Source: Gammaproteobacteria bacterium TMED112 (lineage in GTDB: Bacteria; Pseudomonadota; Gammaproteobacteria; Magnimaribacterales; TMED112). Taken from it: a stretch of DNA of 50,070 bases. The stretch lies in NCBI GenBank assembly GCA_002170245.2, contig NHFN02000009.1, positions 31,733-81,802 on the forward strand, given 5' to 3'. Positions 26,910 through 36,041 of the stretch are shown one piece after another (position 1 is the stretch's first letter; each line of letters begins with the position of its first letter). The translations under genes and the position numbers were made by a program. The notes under the pieces were generated by a model. The model saw only the letters and a program-made list of their open reading frames with translations. It had not been told where the DNA came from and did no database searches.

Positions 26910-27563
26910 ATGTCTAATAAAAGACTGATTATTGCCTTAGATTTTAAAAATATTGCTGAAATGTCTTATTTCATTTCTAATCTTGATCCTAAAAAATGTA
27001 TTGTTAAAGTAGGTTTGCAGCTATTTATAGCTGAAGGACCTAAGGTTTTAGATTTTTTATCTCAAAGGGATTTTGAAATATTTTTAGATCTGAAATTGCA
27101 TGACATACCAAATACTGTCAAAAAATCAGTAGAAGAAATATCTCAATATAATGTCAAATTAACAACTATTCATCTTCAAGGTGGTCAAGATATGATTCAG
27201 GCTGCAAATGAAGCTAAGGGAAGTACAAAGATTCTTGGTGTTAGTTTGCTCACAAGTCTAGATGAAAGTGATATTAGAAAACTTTATAACAATGATTTTA
27301 AAAAACAATTTAACAATTTAATCAATATTGCCATGGAGACTAATATCGATGGAATTGTGTGTAGTTCACAAGAGCTAGAGCTCATTCAAGATCCTTCGTT
27401 GATTAAAGTTGTGCCTGGAATAAGAAATCAAAATTCATCAGATGATCAAAAAAGGGTAATGACATCCAAAGAAGCATATTCTAAAGGTGCAGATTTTATA
27501 GTAGTAGGTAGACCAATAACACAGGCAAAAGATATTGAAGAATCTATCAAGGATTACTCATGA
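26910..27563 (+). CDS. pyrF: Orotidine 5'-phosphate decarboxylase
   Basis: Last step of UMP synthesis. The 217-residue TIM-barrel shows ALDFKN at residue 9, the first Lys in CIVKVGLQLF, and the catalytic FLDLKLHDIPNTVKK near residue 55 with its Lys and Asp charges. VVPGIRNQ and VVGRPITQAKD at the C-terminus bind the phosphate. Length is slightly below E. coli PyrF (245). It overlaps pgi by 4 bases and is 33 bases after rpsA. Confidence 0.96.
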   Translation: MSNKRLIIALDFKNIAEMSYFISNLDPKKCIVKVGLQLFIAEGPKVLDFLSQRDFEIFLDLKLHDIPNTVKKSVEEISQYNVKLTTIHLQGGQDMIQAANEAKGSTKILGVSLLTSLDESDIRKLYNNDFKKQFNNLINIAMETNIDGIVCSSQELELIQDPSLIKVVPGIRNQNSSDDQKRVMTSKEAYSKGADFIVVGRPITQAKDIEESIKDYS

Positions 27564-28888
27564 AATTCCAGGATTTATTAAAGAATATCTCAGCTGAAGA
27601 TATTCTTGGATTATGTGAAAGAAAATTTTCAACAGATTTTCTATCAATAGATCAATCCATGTCATCAATCAATGAAGCAACTTTTAAGTATTTTGAAAAT
27701 TATGCAGAAAAACATAAATTTGTGCAGAAATTTCAAGATCTCAAGTCTGGAGTAAGGCTTAATAATACTGAAAACAGAGCAGTCACACATTTCAAATATA
27801 GAGATCCAGAGTCAGATTTATATTTAAAAAGTCTGGATCAAATGGAAGTCTTAGCAAAATTAATTAAAACAAATTTTAAAAAGATAATTATTTTTGGCAT
27901 AGGAGGTTCATATTTAGGTCCGAAACTAATGCATGACGTTTTTTTAAATAAAGAAATACAAATTGATTTTGTAACTGGTAGCGATCCAGTTGAATATGAA
28001 AAGTATAAAGATTTAGATTTATCAGATTATGGCTTAGTAATTGCTTCAAAATCCTTCTCAACTTTAGAAACTTTGAGTAGCTATTTAAGAATTACTGAAA
28101 ATAAGTATCTTAGTAATACATTTGCTATTACAGCATCAAGACAATCAGCAATAGATTTTGGTATCAATGCAAACAACATTTTGGATTTTGACGTTGGTAC
28201 TGGTGGTAGATTTTCAATTTGGACTGGAATAAACATAGGATTTTTTTTAACTCAAGGTCGAGCTTCCTTTGAAAGATTTCTATCGGGCGCAAATAGTATT
28301 GATAATTTAAGCTTAGAGAAGCCTGAGCTAAATCCAGCACTTTCATTAGCTATACAAGATATAGTTTTCAGTAATTTATTAAACTTTGATACTACATTAA
28401 TACTTAACTACGATTATAAGTTAAGAAATTTCTATGCCTATGCTCAACAGCTTGAGATGGAGTCCCTTGGAAAATCAGTTGACAGGGATGCAGGTGATAT
28501 ATTGAATTTTAAAACAGGATCAATTATTTGGGGTGGATATGGCCCTCGAGCTCAACATTCCTTTTTTCAACATTTATTTCAAGGAAATAGAGAAACTAAT
28601 AGCTATTTTATTTCTTCAAAAAATGAAGATTTAAATTTTAAACAATACAAGGGGCAGACTAAATCTTTAAGAGATGGTACTGTCGACGAATCTAACTCTC
28701 ACAAAAAAGTTTCACCAAAAAGATTTACGACTCTACTTTTGAAAAATATATCGCCAGAATCTTTAGGTGAGTTAATTGCAATTTGGGAAAACAAAACCAT
28801 ATTTATGAGTATGTTTTGGAACATTAACCCTTTCGATCAATGGGGGGTTGAGCTAGGTAAATTAAACACGAAGAAAGAAATTGGATAA
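27560..28888 (+). CDS. pgi: Glucose-6-phosphate isomerase
   Basis: Interconverts glucose 6-phosphate and fructose 6-phosphate. The 442 residues are shorter than E. coli Pgi (549) and close to the compact bacterial form. Motifs: FGIGGSYLGPKLMHDVF near residue 113, SKSFSTLET (sugar-phosphate Ser/Thr), GGRFSIWTGINIG, LEMESLGKSVDR with the catalytic Glu near 295, GPRAQHSFFQHLFQG with His near 325, and DQWGVELGK at the C-terminus with Lys. The start overlaps pyrF by 4 bases (ATGA) and the stop overlaps the TTG start of uvrC by 8 bases. Confidence 0.95.
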   Translation: MKFQDLLKNISAEDILGLCERKFSTDFLSIDQSMSSINEATFKYFENYAEKHKFVQKFQDLKSGVRLNNTENRAVTHFKYRDPESDLYLKSLDQMEVLAKLIKTNFKKIIIFGIGGSYLGPKLMHDVFLNKEIQIDFVTGSDPVEYEKYKDLDLSDYGLVIASKSFSTLETLSSYLRITENKYLSNTFAITASRQSAIDFGINANNILDFDVGTGGRFSIWTGINIGFFLTQGRASFERFLSGANSIDNLSLEKPELNPALSLAIQDIVFSNLLNFDTTLILNYDYKLRNFYAYAQQLEMESLGKSVDRDAGDILNFKTGSIIWGGYGPRAQHSFFQHLFQGNRETNSYFISSKNEDLNFKQYKGQTKSLRDGTVDESNSHKKVSPKRFTTLLLKNISPESLGELIAIWENKTIFMSMFWNINPFDQWGVELGKLNTKKEIG

Positions 28889-30626
28889 AGATCTCAAAAC
28901 GTCAACCGCTAAATTCCCTGAAGAGCCTGGCATTTATAAGTTTTTTAATAATGACGAAATCTTATATATTGGTAAAGCAAAAAACCTAAAAAAAAGAGCT
29001 AGAAGTTATTTTTCTGGTAATCAAACTTATAAAACTAAAAGACTTGTGTCTTTGGCAAATAAACTAGATTTTGTCACAACAAATAATGAAGTAGATGCGT
29101 TACTTCTAGAACAAAACTTGATTAAATCAGAAAAACCTAGATTTAACATACTATTAAGGGACGATAAAAGTTATCCCTTCATTCATCTTGATGAAAATCA
29201 TGACTTTCCTAAAATTCAAACTAAAAGAGTTCTAAAAGGTCATGAGGGTCTTTATGGTCCATACACCAGTGCTTATGCGACTAGAATAGCTGTAAATCAA
29301 ATTCAGAAAGTTTTTAAAATACGAACTTGTAGTGATAGCTACTTTAAAAATAGATCAAGGCCATGCATGGAATATCAAATTGGTCGGTGCACTGCACCAT
29401 GTGTTGGCGAAATAAATAAAACAGAGTACAGAAAAGACATTGAAAACACTAAATCAATTCTCAAGGGCAATTTCAAAAATTTAGAAAAGAAAATGAAGGA
29501 AGAAATGTTGCAAGCAGCAGATCTAGAAAAATTTGAACAAGCAGCTGCAATAAGAGATAGGCTCGAGCAATTAAATAAGATTAATCAAAAACAAATTATT
29601 TTTTCGAAAGGCAGTAACACAAGAGTAGTTGGTATAAGAACGAATGAAAAACTTATCTCGGTTGCAGTAATACAAGTTGAATCAGATAGGTTTGTAAATC
29701 TACAAAAATTTATTTTTAAAAACCATCTTCAAAAAAACGATTATGATGCTTTATTAGAATTCATTCCAAGTTTGATTCAAAAATATCCATCTGTTAGTAA
29801 GATCATTACAGAATTTAAAGTCGATGAGAATGATATATTTGGAAACGTAAAATTTCTAAAACCTCTAAAAGGTAAAAAATCTGAGTGGATTGAGCTCGCA
29901 AACAAAAACGCTAACGAAGGTTTATTGAATCAATCTACGAAATATCAAAAATATGCCCAGTCTTTAGATTTTTTACGCAGGAATCTTAATACTATCGACG
30001 AGCCAACTATTGTCGGATTTGACGTGAGTGGTGTTAGTGGCGATATAAAAACAGTCTCATGTGTAAATTTTTCAGAAAACTCATTCGATAAAAGCAAATA
30101 CCGATTTTTTCGAGTTCCTTTAGTAATTTCTGAGTCAGATTTAGATTCACTGGTATTTGGCATTAATAAATATCTTAAATCTATACCAGATGTAGACTTA
30201 ATATTGATAGATGGTGGCAAAACTCATTTGAATTACATATCAGAAAGAATTGATATGGAAATTCAATGTGTGTCAGTATCTAAAGGTGCTAAAAGGAAAT
30301 ATGGGCTAGAAACTTTACATACTAATGTTGGTGATTATGAATTCCGGAATTCAGAAGACATCTCAAAATTATTTTTAGACGTCAGGGATGAAGCCCATAG
30401 ATTTGCACTGAAGAATTTTAGAAGTAAAAAACGTAAGGATATGAAAAAACATTTCCTTTTCGACATAAATGGTGTGGGACCAAAAATAGTTGAACGAATT
30501 TATATTAAATATAATTCAATAGAACCTATAGCAAAGCTCAGTTTACAACAAATTTCAAAAGATTTAAGCATAAAAATAGACTTAGCTAAGGAGATACAAA
30601 GTCTTACAAAAGAGTTTTATAATTAG
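28881..30626 (+). CDS. uvrC: Excinuclease ABC subunit C
   Basis: Makes the two incisions in nucleotide excision repair with UvrA and UvrB. Of 581 residues, the N-terminal GIY-YIG domain reads EPGIYKFFNNDEILYIGKAK. The Cys-rich segment MEYQIGRCTAPCVGEI lies near residue 160, and the UVR (UvrB-binding) motif near 200-240. The C-terminal RNase-H-like nuclease has GFDVSGVSG, LILIDGGKTHL and RDEAHRFALKNF, and the protein ends with helix-hairpin-helix segments (FDINGVGPKI). In the RNase-H part the usual SHTQG is replaced by SGVSG, though the Asp before it remains. The start is TTG 28881, overlapping pgi by 8 bases. Confidence 0.96.
   Translation: MDKDLKTSTAKFPEEPGIYKFFNNDEILYIGKAKNLKKRARSYFSGNQTYKTKRLVSLANKLDFVTTNNEVDALLLEQNLIKSEKPRFNILLRDDKSYPFIHLDENHDFPKIQTKRVLKGHEGLYGPYTSAYATRIAVNQIQKVFKIRTCSDSYFKNRSRPCMEYQIGRCTAPCVGEINKTEYRKDIENTKSILKGNFKNLEKKMKEEMLQAADLEKFEQAAAIRDRLEQLNKINQKQIIFSKGSNTRVVGIRTNEKLISVAVIQVESDRFVNLQKFIFKNHLQKNDYDALLEFIPSLIQKYPSVSKIITEFKVDENDIFGNVKFLKPLKGKKSEWIELANKNANEGLLNQSTKYQKYAQSLDFLRRNLNTIDEPTIVGFDVSGVSGDIKTVSCVNFSENSFDKSKYRFFRVPLVISESDLDSLVFGINKYLKSIPDVDLILIDGGKTHLNYISERIDMEIQCVSVSKGAKRKYGLETLHTNVGDYEFRNSEDISKLFLDVRDEAHRFALKNFRSKKRKDMKKHFLFDINGVGPKIVERIYIKYNSIEPIAKLSLQQISKDLSIKIDLAKEIQSLTKEFYN
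30618..30623 (+). promoter_or_regulatory. Candidate -10 element for the VOC gene
   Basis: A perfect TATAAT, formed by the last codons of uvrC, ends 6 bases before the ATG at 30630. There is no Shine-Dalgarno sequence between, a strong candidate for a leaderless promoter. Confidence 0.45.
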
Positions 30627-30629
30627 TTT

Positions 30630-31061
30630 ATGAGTTCAAGATTTCACTTAGCTATTCCTGTTAAATCAATAGAAGAGGCAAAAAATTTCTATTGCAGTTT
30701 TTTAGGCTGTAAGGAAGGTAATTGTGAAGAAGGAAAATGGCAAGACATTAATTTTTGGGGTAATGAGTTAACTTTGCATAATGCTGGTGAGGAGGAATTA
30801 ACTCATAGTCACAGACATCATGTAGATATGGCTGACGTGTGTGTTCCTCATTTTGGCATTCATCTCACAAATAACGACTTTCAGGAAGTAAAGCAAAGAA
30901 TTAAAAATAGCAAAGAATATAATTTCTTGGACGAGCCGCATTTAAGATTTAAGGGAGGCTATCGAGAGCAAGAAACATTTTTTATTCGAGATCCAAGTGG
31001 CAATGCCATCGAAATAAAAACTATGAAAGTACCAGAATCTTTGTGGGATACAAACTCTTGA
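30630..31061 (+). CDS. VOC-superfamily (glyoxalase/dioxygenase-like) protein
   Basis: A 143-residue metalloenzyme-like protein of the vicinal oxygen chelate superfamily. Two beta-alpha-beta-beta-beta modules are visible: RFHLAIPVKSIEEAKNFYCS at the start and HFGIHLTNNDFQEVKQRI in the second half. It ends ETFFIRDPSGNAIEIKTM, the usual C-terminal strand with its metal-ligand Glu. A His-rich loop (HSHRHH, about residue 64) lies between the modules. The first His and last Glu fit metal ligands. Reaction and substrate unknown; glyoxalase, bleomycin resistance and ring-cleavage families all share this fold. It follows uvrC by 3 bases and precedes the infC operon by 102 bases. Confidence 0.85.
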   Translation: MSSRFHLAIPVKSIEEAKNFYCSFLGCKEGNCEEGKWQDINFWGNELTLHNAGEEELTHSHRHHVDMADVCVPHFGIHLTNNDFQEVKQRIKNSKEYNFLDEPHLRFKGGYREQETFFIRDPSGNAIEIKTMKVPESLWDTNS

Positions 31062-31077
31062 TTAAATCCTCAAATCA

Positions 31078-31083
31078 TATAAT
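31078..31083 (+). promoter_or_regulatory. Candidate promoter -10 for the infC-rpmI-rplT-pheST operon
   Basis: TATAAT lies in the 102-base gap before infC. It would give a leader of about 75 bases, the longest protein-gene leader I can infer here. A TATGAT at 31094-31099 is an alternative. No convincing -35 at correct spacing. A small inverted repeat GTGC...GCAC (31121-31137) is too short to call a regulator. Confidence 0.35.
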
Positions 31084-31163
31084 ATTTGCATTCTATGATA
31101 ATACTTAAGACTTTCAAACAGTGCTAATTCTATGCACGTTAAATCTTTACAACCCACAATAAT

Positions 31164-31706
31164 TTGAGACAACAAAGGCAAAGAAGAAGAAGACCACCTC
31201 AGGCACCTGTAAATAAGTACGTCAAAGCTCAAACTTTGACTGTGATAGACGATAATGGAGAAAAACTCGGTGTGTATAGTAAAGATGATGCTTTGAAAAT
31301 CGCCGAAGAAAAAGGTCTAGATTTACTACAGATAACATTTGAAAAAGAACCTTGTGTGGCCAAAATTCTAGACTACGGAAAACATAAATTCGATCAGAAG
31401 AAAAAACAATCTGCTGCTAAAAAGCATCAAAAAAAAATAGAACAAAAAGAGATTAAAATGCGCCCAAATATCGATACCGGCGATATTAATACTAAACTAA
31501 ATAAAATCGTTGGTTTCATTGAGAAGAATGCCAACGTCAAAATCTCTGTTACCTTTCGTGGAAGAGAGCTTGGAAACACGAGTTTTGGTAAAACTTTACT
31601 TGACAGCATCATCAAAGAAACGGAAGATATTGCATCTGTGTTAGTAGAACCAAAGTTTGAAAATAGAACATACAGCGCACTACTGGCACCAAAGAAAGTA
31701 AAATGA
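31164..31706 (+). CDS. infC: Translation initiation factor IF-3
   Basis: Binds the 30S subunit, prevents premature 50S joining and proofreads the start codon. The 180 residues have a basic arginine-rich N-terminus ([11 protein letters not shown]), the N-domain [19 protein letters not shown], the linker [15 protein letters not shown], and the C-domain [17 protein letters not shown] and [10 protein letters not shown]. The only plausible start is TTG at 31164. In E. coli infC uses the rare AUU, which IF-3 itself discriminates against for autoregulation; a UUG start could serve the same role. The usual upstream thrS is absent. It overlaps rpmI by 4 bases. Confidence 0.96.
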   Translation: MRQQRQRRRRPPQAPVNKYVKAQTLTVIDDNGEKLGVYSKDDALKIAEEKGLDLLQITFEKEPCVAKILDYGKHKFDQKKKQSAAKKHQKKIEQKEIKMRPNIDTGDINTKLNKIVGFIEKNANVKISVTFRGRELGNTSFGKTLLDSIIKETEDIASVLVEPKFENRTYSALLAPKKVK

Positions 31707-31894
31707 GTAAATTAAAGAATCACTCTGGTGCAAAAAAGAGGTTTAAAACTACGGGTTCAGGTCTTAAAATGAGGTCTGCTGGCAGAAACCATATTTTGTC
31801 TAAACATAAGACAAAAAAGAAAAGACACGCCAGAGGAACTTCACATCTTGAGGGTGCGAACCTGAAAGCAGTGAACAAACTATTGGAAGCATAA
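31703..31894 (+). CDS. rpmI: Ribosomal protein bL35
   Basis: Small 50S protein of 63 residues: [20 protein letters not shown] and [16 protein letters not shown] are family signatures. The start overlaps the infC stop (ATGA), and rplT begins one base after its stop. In E. coli L20 represses this operon by binding RNA near rpmI; I cannot identify such a structure by eye. Confidence 0.97.
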   Translation: MSKLKNHSGAKKRFKTTGSGLKMRSAGRNHILSKHKTKKKRHARGTSHLEGANLKAVNKLLEA

Positions 31895-31895
31895 A

Positions 31896-32243
31896 ATGCC
31901 AAGAACAACAAAAGGAAATTTAGCTGCAAAAAAACATAAGGCTGTTCTAGCAAAAACTAAAGGCCATTATGGTGCTAGATCACGTTTATTTAAGACAGCC
32001 AAACAATCTCTGATTAAATCACTTCAATATGCATATAGAGATAGAAAAAATAGAAAAAGAGATTTTAGAAGACTTTGGATAATAAGAATAAATGCTGAAG
32101 TCAGAAACCTTGGGCACACTTACTCCAAGTTCATTGCTGGGATGAATAAAAAAGGCATAGAACTTGACAGAAAGATGCTGTCAGAGTTAGCTATACAGGA
32201 TAAAGCAGCTTTTGAAAAAGTTGTGAAAACTGCTATAGATTAA
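31896..32243 (+). CDS. rplT: Ribosomal protein bL20
   Basis: Binds 23S rRNA early in 50S assembly. The 115 residues include [40 protein letters not shown] and [18 protein letters not shown], all typical of L20. Full length. Its TAA shares one base with the pheS ATG. Confidence 0.98.
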   Translation: MPRTTKGNLAAKKHKAVLAKTKGHYGARSRLFKTAKQSLIKSLQYAYRDRKNRKRDFRRLWIIRINAEVRNLGHTYSKFIAGMNKKGIELDRKMLSELAIQDKAAFEKVVKTAID

Positions 32244-32965
32244 TGTCAAAACCAAAAGAGCTATTCTTACCAAGTCTTGATAGAGAAATCGGGGCTATTC
32301 ATCCAGTAAACAAAGTTAAATTCGATCTCATAAAGCTGCTCACTTCTTTTGGTTTTGAAGTTGCTGAAGGTCCTGAAATTGAGAGTGAAGAATATAATTT
32401 TGATATGCTCAATATCCCTGCAACTCACCCTGCAAGAGAGATGCATGATACTTTTTATGTCGACGATATGAAAAAAGTATTGCGCACCCACACTTCACCA
32501 GTTCAAGTGAGATGTATGCTTGAAAAACAAGGTCCTATGGCCTTTGTTTCACCTGGAAAAGTCTATAGAAAAGATGACGATGCTACGCACTTACCAATGT
32601 TTCATCAAATTGAAGGCATCTTTATTGATGAGAAAGTAAGTTTTGCTCATTTAAAAGATTTAATATATAAAATCTGCCATTCTCTTTTTGGAGAAGACGC
32701 TAAACTGAGATTTAGACCCTCTTACTTTCCTTTTACTGAACCATCTGCAGAGGTCGATGTTTTATTTGGTGACAAATGGTTAGAAATTCTTGGTTGTGGC
32801 ATTGTTAACCCAAAAGTTCTGAAAAATTGTAAAGTCGATTCTAATAAATATTCAGGCTTAGCTTTTGGTCTTGGTATTGAGAGAATAGCGATGCTTAAGT
32901 ATGGGGTAAGCGATATTAGAGATTTTTATAAATCAAACTTAGATTTTTTGAGGCAATTTAAATGA
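32243..32965 (+). CDS. pheS: Phenylalanyl-tRNA synthetase alpha subunit lacking the N-terminal coiled coil
   Basis: Catalytic subunit that charges tRNA-Phe. The 240 residues start directly at the class II catalytic core: HPVNKVKFDLIKLLTSFGFE at residue 20, GPEIESEEYNFDMLNIPATH, motif 2 SPGKVYRKDDDATHLPMFHQ, RPSYFPFTEPSAEVDV, and motif 3 FGLGIERIAMLKYG. E. coli PheS has 327 residues; the missing part is its first ~85 residues, a helical coiled coil that reaches out to the tRNA. An in-frame TGA at 32213-32215 and the overlap of ATG 32243 with the rplT stop leave no room for a longer start. All catalytic motifs are intact. Confidence 0.97.
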   Translation: MSKPKELFLPSLDREIGAIHPVNKVKFDLIKLLTSFGFEVAEGPEIESEEYNFDMLNIPATHPAREMHDTFYVDDMKKVLRTHTSPVQVRCMLEKQGPMAFVSPGKVYRKDDDATHLPMFHQIEGIFIDEKVSFAHLKDLIYKICHSLFGEDAKLRFRPSYFPFTEPSAEVDVLFGDKWLEILGCGIVNPKVLKNCKVDSNKYSGLAFGLGIERIAMLKYGVSDIRDFYKSNLDFLRQFK

Positions 32966-34899
32966 AAATTGTGTACTCACATTTATTGAACTTTTTAGAG
33001 AAGAAACCTTCTATTGAAGAACTATCTGATAAATTATTTCAACTTGGTCACGAGCATGAACTAGAGGGTGAGGTATTTGATTTAGAAATCACACCTAATA
33101 GAGGTGACTGTCTTTCATTAAAAGGTCTTGCTCGAGATCTAAATCATTTCTACTCTGCAAAACTTGATCAAAAAATTTTTGAAGACGAATTACCAGATGC
33201 AAATTTAAAATTTGAAAATAAAGCGGAGAATTTATGTCCAAATATATGTTTTGTGGAAATTGAAATTGAGGGTGAAATAAAGAATTATGCTTCCTACTTA
33301 GAGAACTATTTTAACGACCTCAATTTAAATAAAAACAATTTCTTTACCGATATCTCTAATTATTTGGCCTATGAGTCTGGTCAACCAACACATTGTTACG
33401 ATGCTGAAAAGATTGCTGGCCCTCTAGTTTTAGAAAAAAGAAATAAAAAAGAAGAGTTTAAGACATTATTAGGTACTGAAATAGAACTTGAAGGTGAAAA
33501 TTTAGTTTTTACTGTCAATGGAGTTGCAGTTGACCTAGCTGGGACCATGGGTGATGAAAGCACCTCTTGTAATGAAAAAACGTCTAAAGTACTCGTCGAG
33601 TGTGCCTACTTTAAGCCTGAAGAAATACTTGGTAAAGCAAGAAAATATAATCTAACTTCAGAAGCATCTTATAAGTTTGAAAGGGGAGTAGATTATCTTG
33701 CGCAAGAACAGGTTTTACGTAGATTTATCGCCATTGTTCAAGATCATGTCAAAGTTAAATCTTGTGCCATAAAATCTGAACAAAGAAAAAAAGATTTGTT
33801 AAGTGTCGAATTTAACTCGCAGAAACTTAACAACGTCATAGGCATAGATTTAACAGATGAAGAGCAGCAAGAAATCTTAAAATCACTATATTTCGAAGTT
33901 TCTGGTGATGTCATGGTGCCTCCACATAGGTCAGATGTAGACCAGATAAATGATTTGGCTGAAGAAATAACAAGAATGATTGGATACGATAATATTGCTC
34001 CTAAGGCATTATCCTTGCCAGTAAAAACTAAAACTATTTCTCCAAATTTTGAAACATCATGTCGAAACTATTTGGTCAATTGTGGCTTTTTTGAGGCTAT
34101 CAATTTCCCTTTTAATGATAACGTTGATGAATCAGCAATATCTGTCGATAACCCCTTAGATAAGCAAAGATCGAAAATGCGTGTTTGTATTACAAAATCT
34201 CTCAAGGAGAATGTTGTTTACAATCAAAACAGACAAAAAGATTCCATTAAATTGTTTGAATTCTCAGATATTTATACAAAAGAGGGAAATGAAAGAAAGC
34301 TGTCTGCAATGGTATGCGGAAGGACTAATAAAAACTTTAAAGAATTCAATCAGCAACTGGATTATTCGTACTTGAAGGGATTAATTTGCACAATTTTTGA
34401 AGAGATTCTTGGGGAAAAGCCAAACTTTGAAGAAGGTAAATCAGAAAACTATGATCTCTATGAAAAAGTTTATTTTAAGGGTGGTCAAATTGGCAGAATT
34501 GGTCGATTATCTAAAAACTTCGTTGATTCAAAAGTAAAAACTCCTGTCTTTAGTTTTGAAATATCAATTAATGGTCTGGAAATTTCTGAAAAAAAATACC
34601 AGAAAACCTCGGATTTTCCCGCTTCTTATCGAGATTTATCTTTCAGCCTAGAGGCCCATGATAATTTAAGTGATTTAGCTAATTTGATGATAAAAGTAAG
34701 TGAAGCAAATGATCTAATAACAGACTTTTTTATTTTTGATTTATTTGAAAATAAAAAATTAAACATCTTAAAAGTAGGGTATAGATTTAAATTTCAATCT
34801 ATTGTAAAAAGCTTAACTGATGAAGAGATTGATAAAGTAATGAATTCACTTATAAAAGATGCTCTCTTAATGGATGGCATAAGCATTGAGGGCTTATAG
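32962..34899 (+). CDS. pheT: Phenylalanyl-tRNA synthetase beta subunit lacking the OB-fold tRNA-binding domain
   Basis: Beta subunit with editing and tRNA-recognition modules. It has 645 residues where E. coli PheT has 795. The N-terminal B1 half (about 1-40, [19 protein letters not shown]) runs straight into [20 protein letters not shown]. This skips the EMAP-type OB-fold (B2, PF01588) that normally separates these segments. The B3/B4 editing region is present ([40 protein letters not shown]), as are B5 ([17 protein letters not shown]) and the C-terminal anticodon-binding FDX-ACB domain ([14 protein letters not shown]). It overlaps pheS by 4 bases and metK by one. Confidence 0.96.
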   Translation: MKIVYSHLLNFLEKKPSIEELSDKLFQLGHEHELEGEVFDLEITPNRGDCLSLKGLARDLNHFYSAKLDQKIFEDELPDANLKFENKAENLCPNICFVEIEIEGEIKNYASYLENYFNDLNLNKNNFFTDISNYLAYESGQPTHCYDAEKIAGPLVLEKRNKKEEFKTLLGTEIELEGENLVFTVNGVAVDLAGTMGDESTSCNEKTSKVLVECAYFKPEEILGKARKYNLTSEASYKFERGVDYLAQEQVLRRFIAIVQDHVKVKSCAIKSEQRKKDLLSVEFNSQKLNNVIGIDLTDEEQQEILKSLYFEVSGDVMVPPHRSDVDQINDLAEEITRMIGYDNIAPKALSLPVKTKTISPNFETSCRNYLVNCGFFEAINFPFNDNVDESAISVDNPLDKQRSKMRVCITKSLKENVVYNQNRQKDSIKLFEFSDIYTKEGNERKLSAMVCGRTNKNFKEFNQQLDYSYLKGLICTIFEEILGEKPNFEEGKSENYDLYEKVYFKGGQIGRIGRLSKNFVDSKVKTPVFSFEISINGLEISEKKYQKTSDFPASYRDLSFSLEAHDNLSDLANLMIKVSEANDLITDFFIFDLFENKKLNILKVGYRFKFQSIVKSLTDEEIDKVMNSLIKDALLMDGISIEGL

Positions 34900-36020
34900 T
34901 GTCTTACATATTTACATCTGAATCAGTTTCGGAAGGCCATCCTGACAAAATATGCGATCAAATTTCTGATGCAGTTTTAGATGCATGTTTACAAAAAGAT
35001 AAAAACTCACGAGTTGCTTGCGAAGTAATGGTAAAAAATAACAATGTCATCTTAGCTGGAGAAATTAGTACTGAGGCAAATATTAATTACGAAGAAATAG
35101 CTAGAGAGGTAGTTAAAGAGATTGGGTATGACCAAGAAGATTTGGGTTTTAGTCATGATACATTTCATTTCACGAATCATATATCTGAACAAAGTAAAGA
35201 TATTAGTGCAGGTATCAATCTTGGAGGTCAATTAGGTTCTGGAGATCAAGGTATTATGTTTGGTTATGCTTGCAAAGAGACAAAAGAATTAATGCCATTG
35301 CCGATAGCATTAGCACATCAATTAACTTTAAAGCAGGCACAAATTCGAAAAGCAAAAGGTTTGAGTTTAAGGCCTGATGCAAAATCACAAGTTGCAGTTG
35401 AGTATTCCGATGACTATAAACCAAAAAGGATAGATTCCATTGTGATGTCTACTCAACATGACCCTGATCTATCTTTAGAGCAACTGAGAGAATTGGTTAA
35501 AAGTGAGATCATTGACAAAATTATGCCTCAAGAACTGTTAGATAATAAAACTAAATTTTATATAAACCCTGCTGGCCGTTTTGAAATTGGTGGCCCTGTT
35601 GGTGATTGTGGTTTAACCGGACGTAAAATAATAGTAGATACTTATGGCGGCATGGCCAGACATGGAGGAGGTGCCTTTTCTGGGAAAGATCCATCAAAAG
35701 TTGATAGATCTGCTGCCTATGCTTTGAGGCAGGTAGCAAAATCTTTGGTAGCGAATGATCTATGTGGTTATTGCGAGATTCAAGCTTCATATGCAATAGG
35801 AATTGCAGAACCAACCTCAGTTTTTATAAATACCTTCGAATCAGAGGTAGTACCTATAAAAGAAATAGAAAAAATAGTCAGAGATAGTTTTGATTTAACG
35901 CCTTCTGGCATAATTTCATCACTTAAGCTCTACGAAATAGAATATAAAAAAACTGCAGCTTATGGTCACTTTGGAAGAGAGGACCAATACTTCAGCTGGG
36001 AGAATACAGTTAAATTTTAA
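34899..36020 (+). CDS. metK: S-adenosylmethionine synthetase
   Basis: Makes SAM from methionine and ATP. The 373 residues (E. coli 384) show [20 protein letters not shown] near residue 10, [14 protein letters not shown] near 107, and [19 protein letters not shown] near 250, the ATP and phosphate loops. The start is GTG at 34899, sharing one base with the pheT stop. It precedes a nucleotidyltransferase-cupin gene and ahcY, so two enzymes of the methyl cycle are linked. No SAM riboswitch-sized leader exists in front of it. Confidence 0.97.
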   Translation: MSYIFTSESVSEGHPDKICDQISDAVLDACLQKDKNSRVACEVMVKNNNVILAGEISTEANINYEEIAREVVKEIGYDQEDLGFSHDTFHFTNHISEQSKDISAGINLGGQLGSGDQGIMFGYACKETKELMPLPIALAHQLTLKQAQIRKAKGLSLRPDAKSQVAVEYSDDYKPKRIDSIVMSTQHDPDLSLEQLRELVKSEIIDKIMPQELLDNKTKFYINPAGRFEIGGPVGDCGLTGRKIIVDTYGGMARHGGGAFSGKDPSKVDRSAAYALRQVAKSLVANDLCGYCEIQASYAIGIAEPTSVFINTFESEVVPIKEIEKIVRDSFDLTPSGIISSLKLYEIEYKKTAAYGHFGREDQYFSWENTVKF

Positions 36021-36029
36021 TTTAGCTGT

Positions 36030-36035
36030 TAGAAT
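36030..36035 (+). promoter_or_regulatory. Candidate -10 element for the nucleotidyltransferase-cupin gene
   Basis: TAGAAT (5 of 6) ends 6 bases before the ATG at 36042, with no Shine-Dalgarno sequence between them. It lies in the 21-base gap after metK. Confidence 0.4.
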
Positions 36036-36041
36036 ATTCAC

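Noticed and set aside
31062-31163. L20- or IF-3-type structured leader before infC
   Set aside because: Only a 4-base-pair inverted repeat (31121-31137) could be found by eye; not enough to call a regulatory RNA.
36021-36041. SAM or SAH riboswitch near metK/ahcY
   Set aside because: Only 21 bases separate metK from the next gene, and metK and ahcY starts overlap the preceding genes; no space for a riboswitch.
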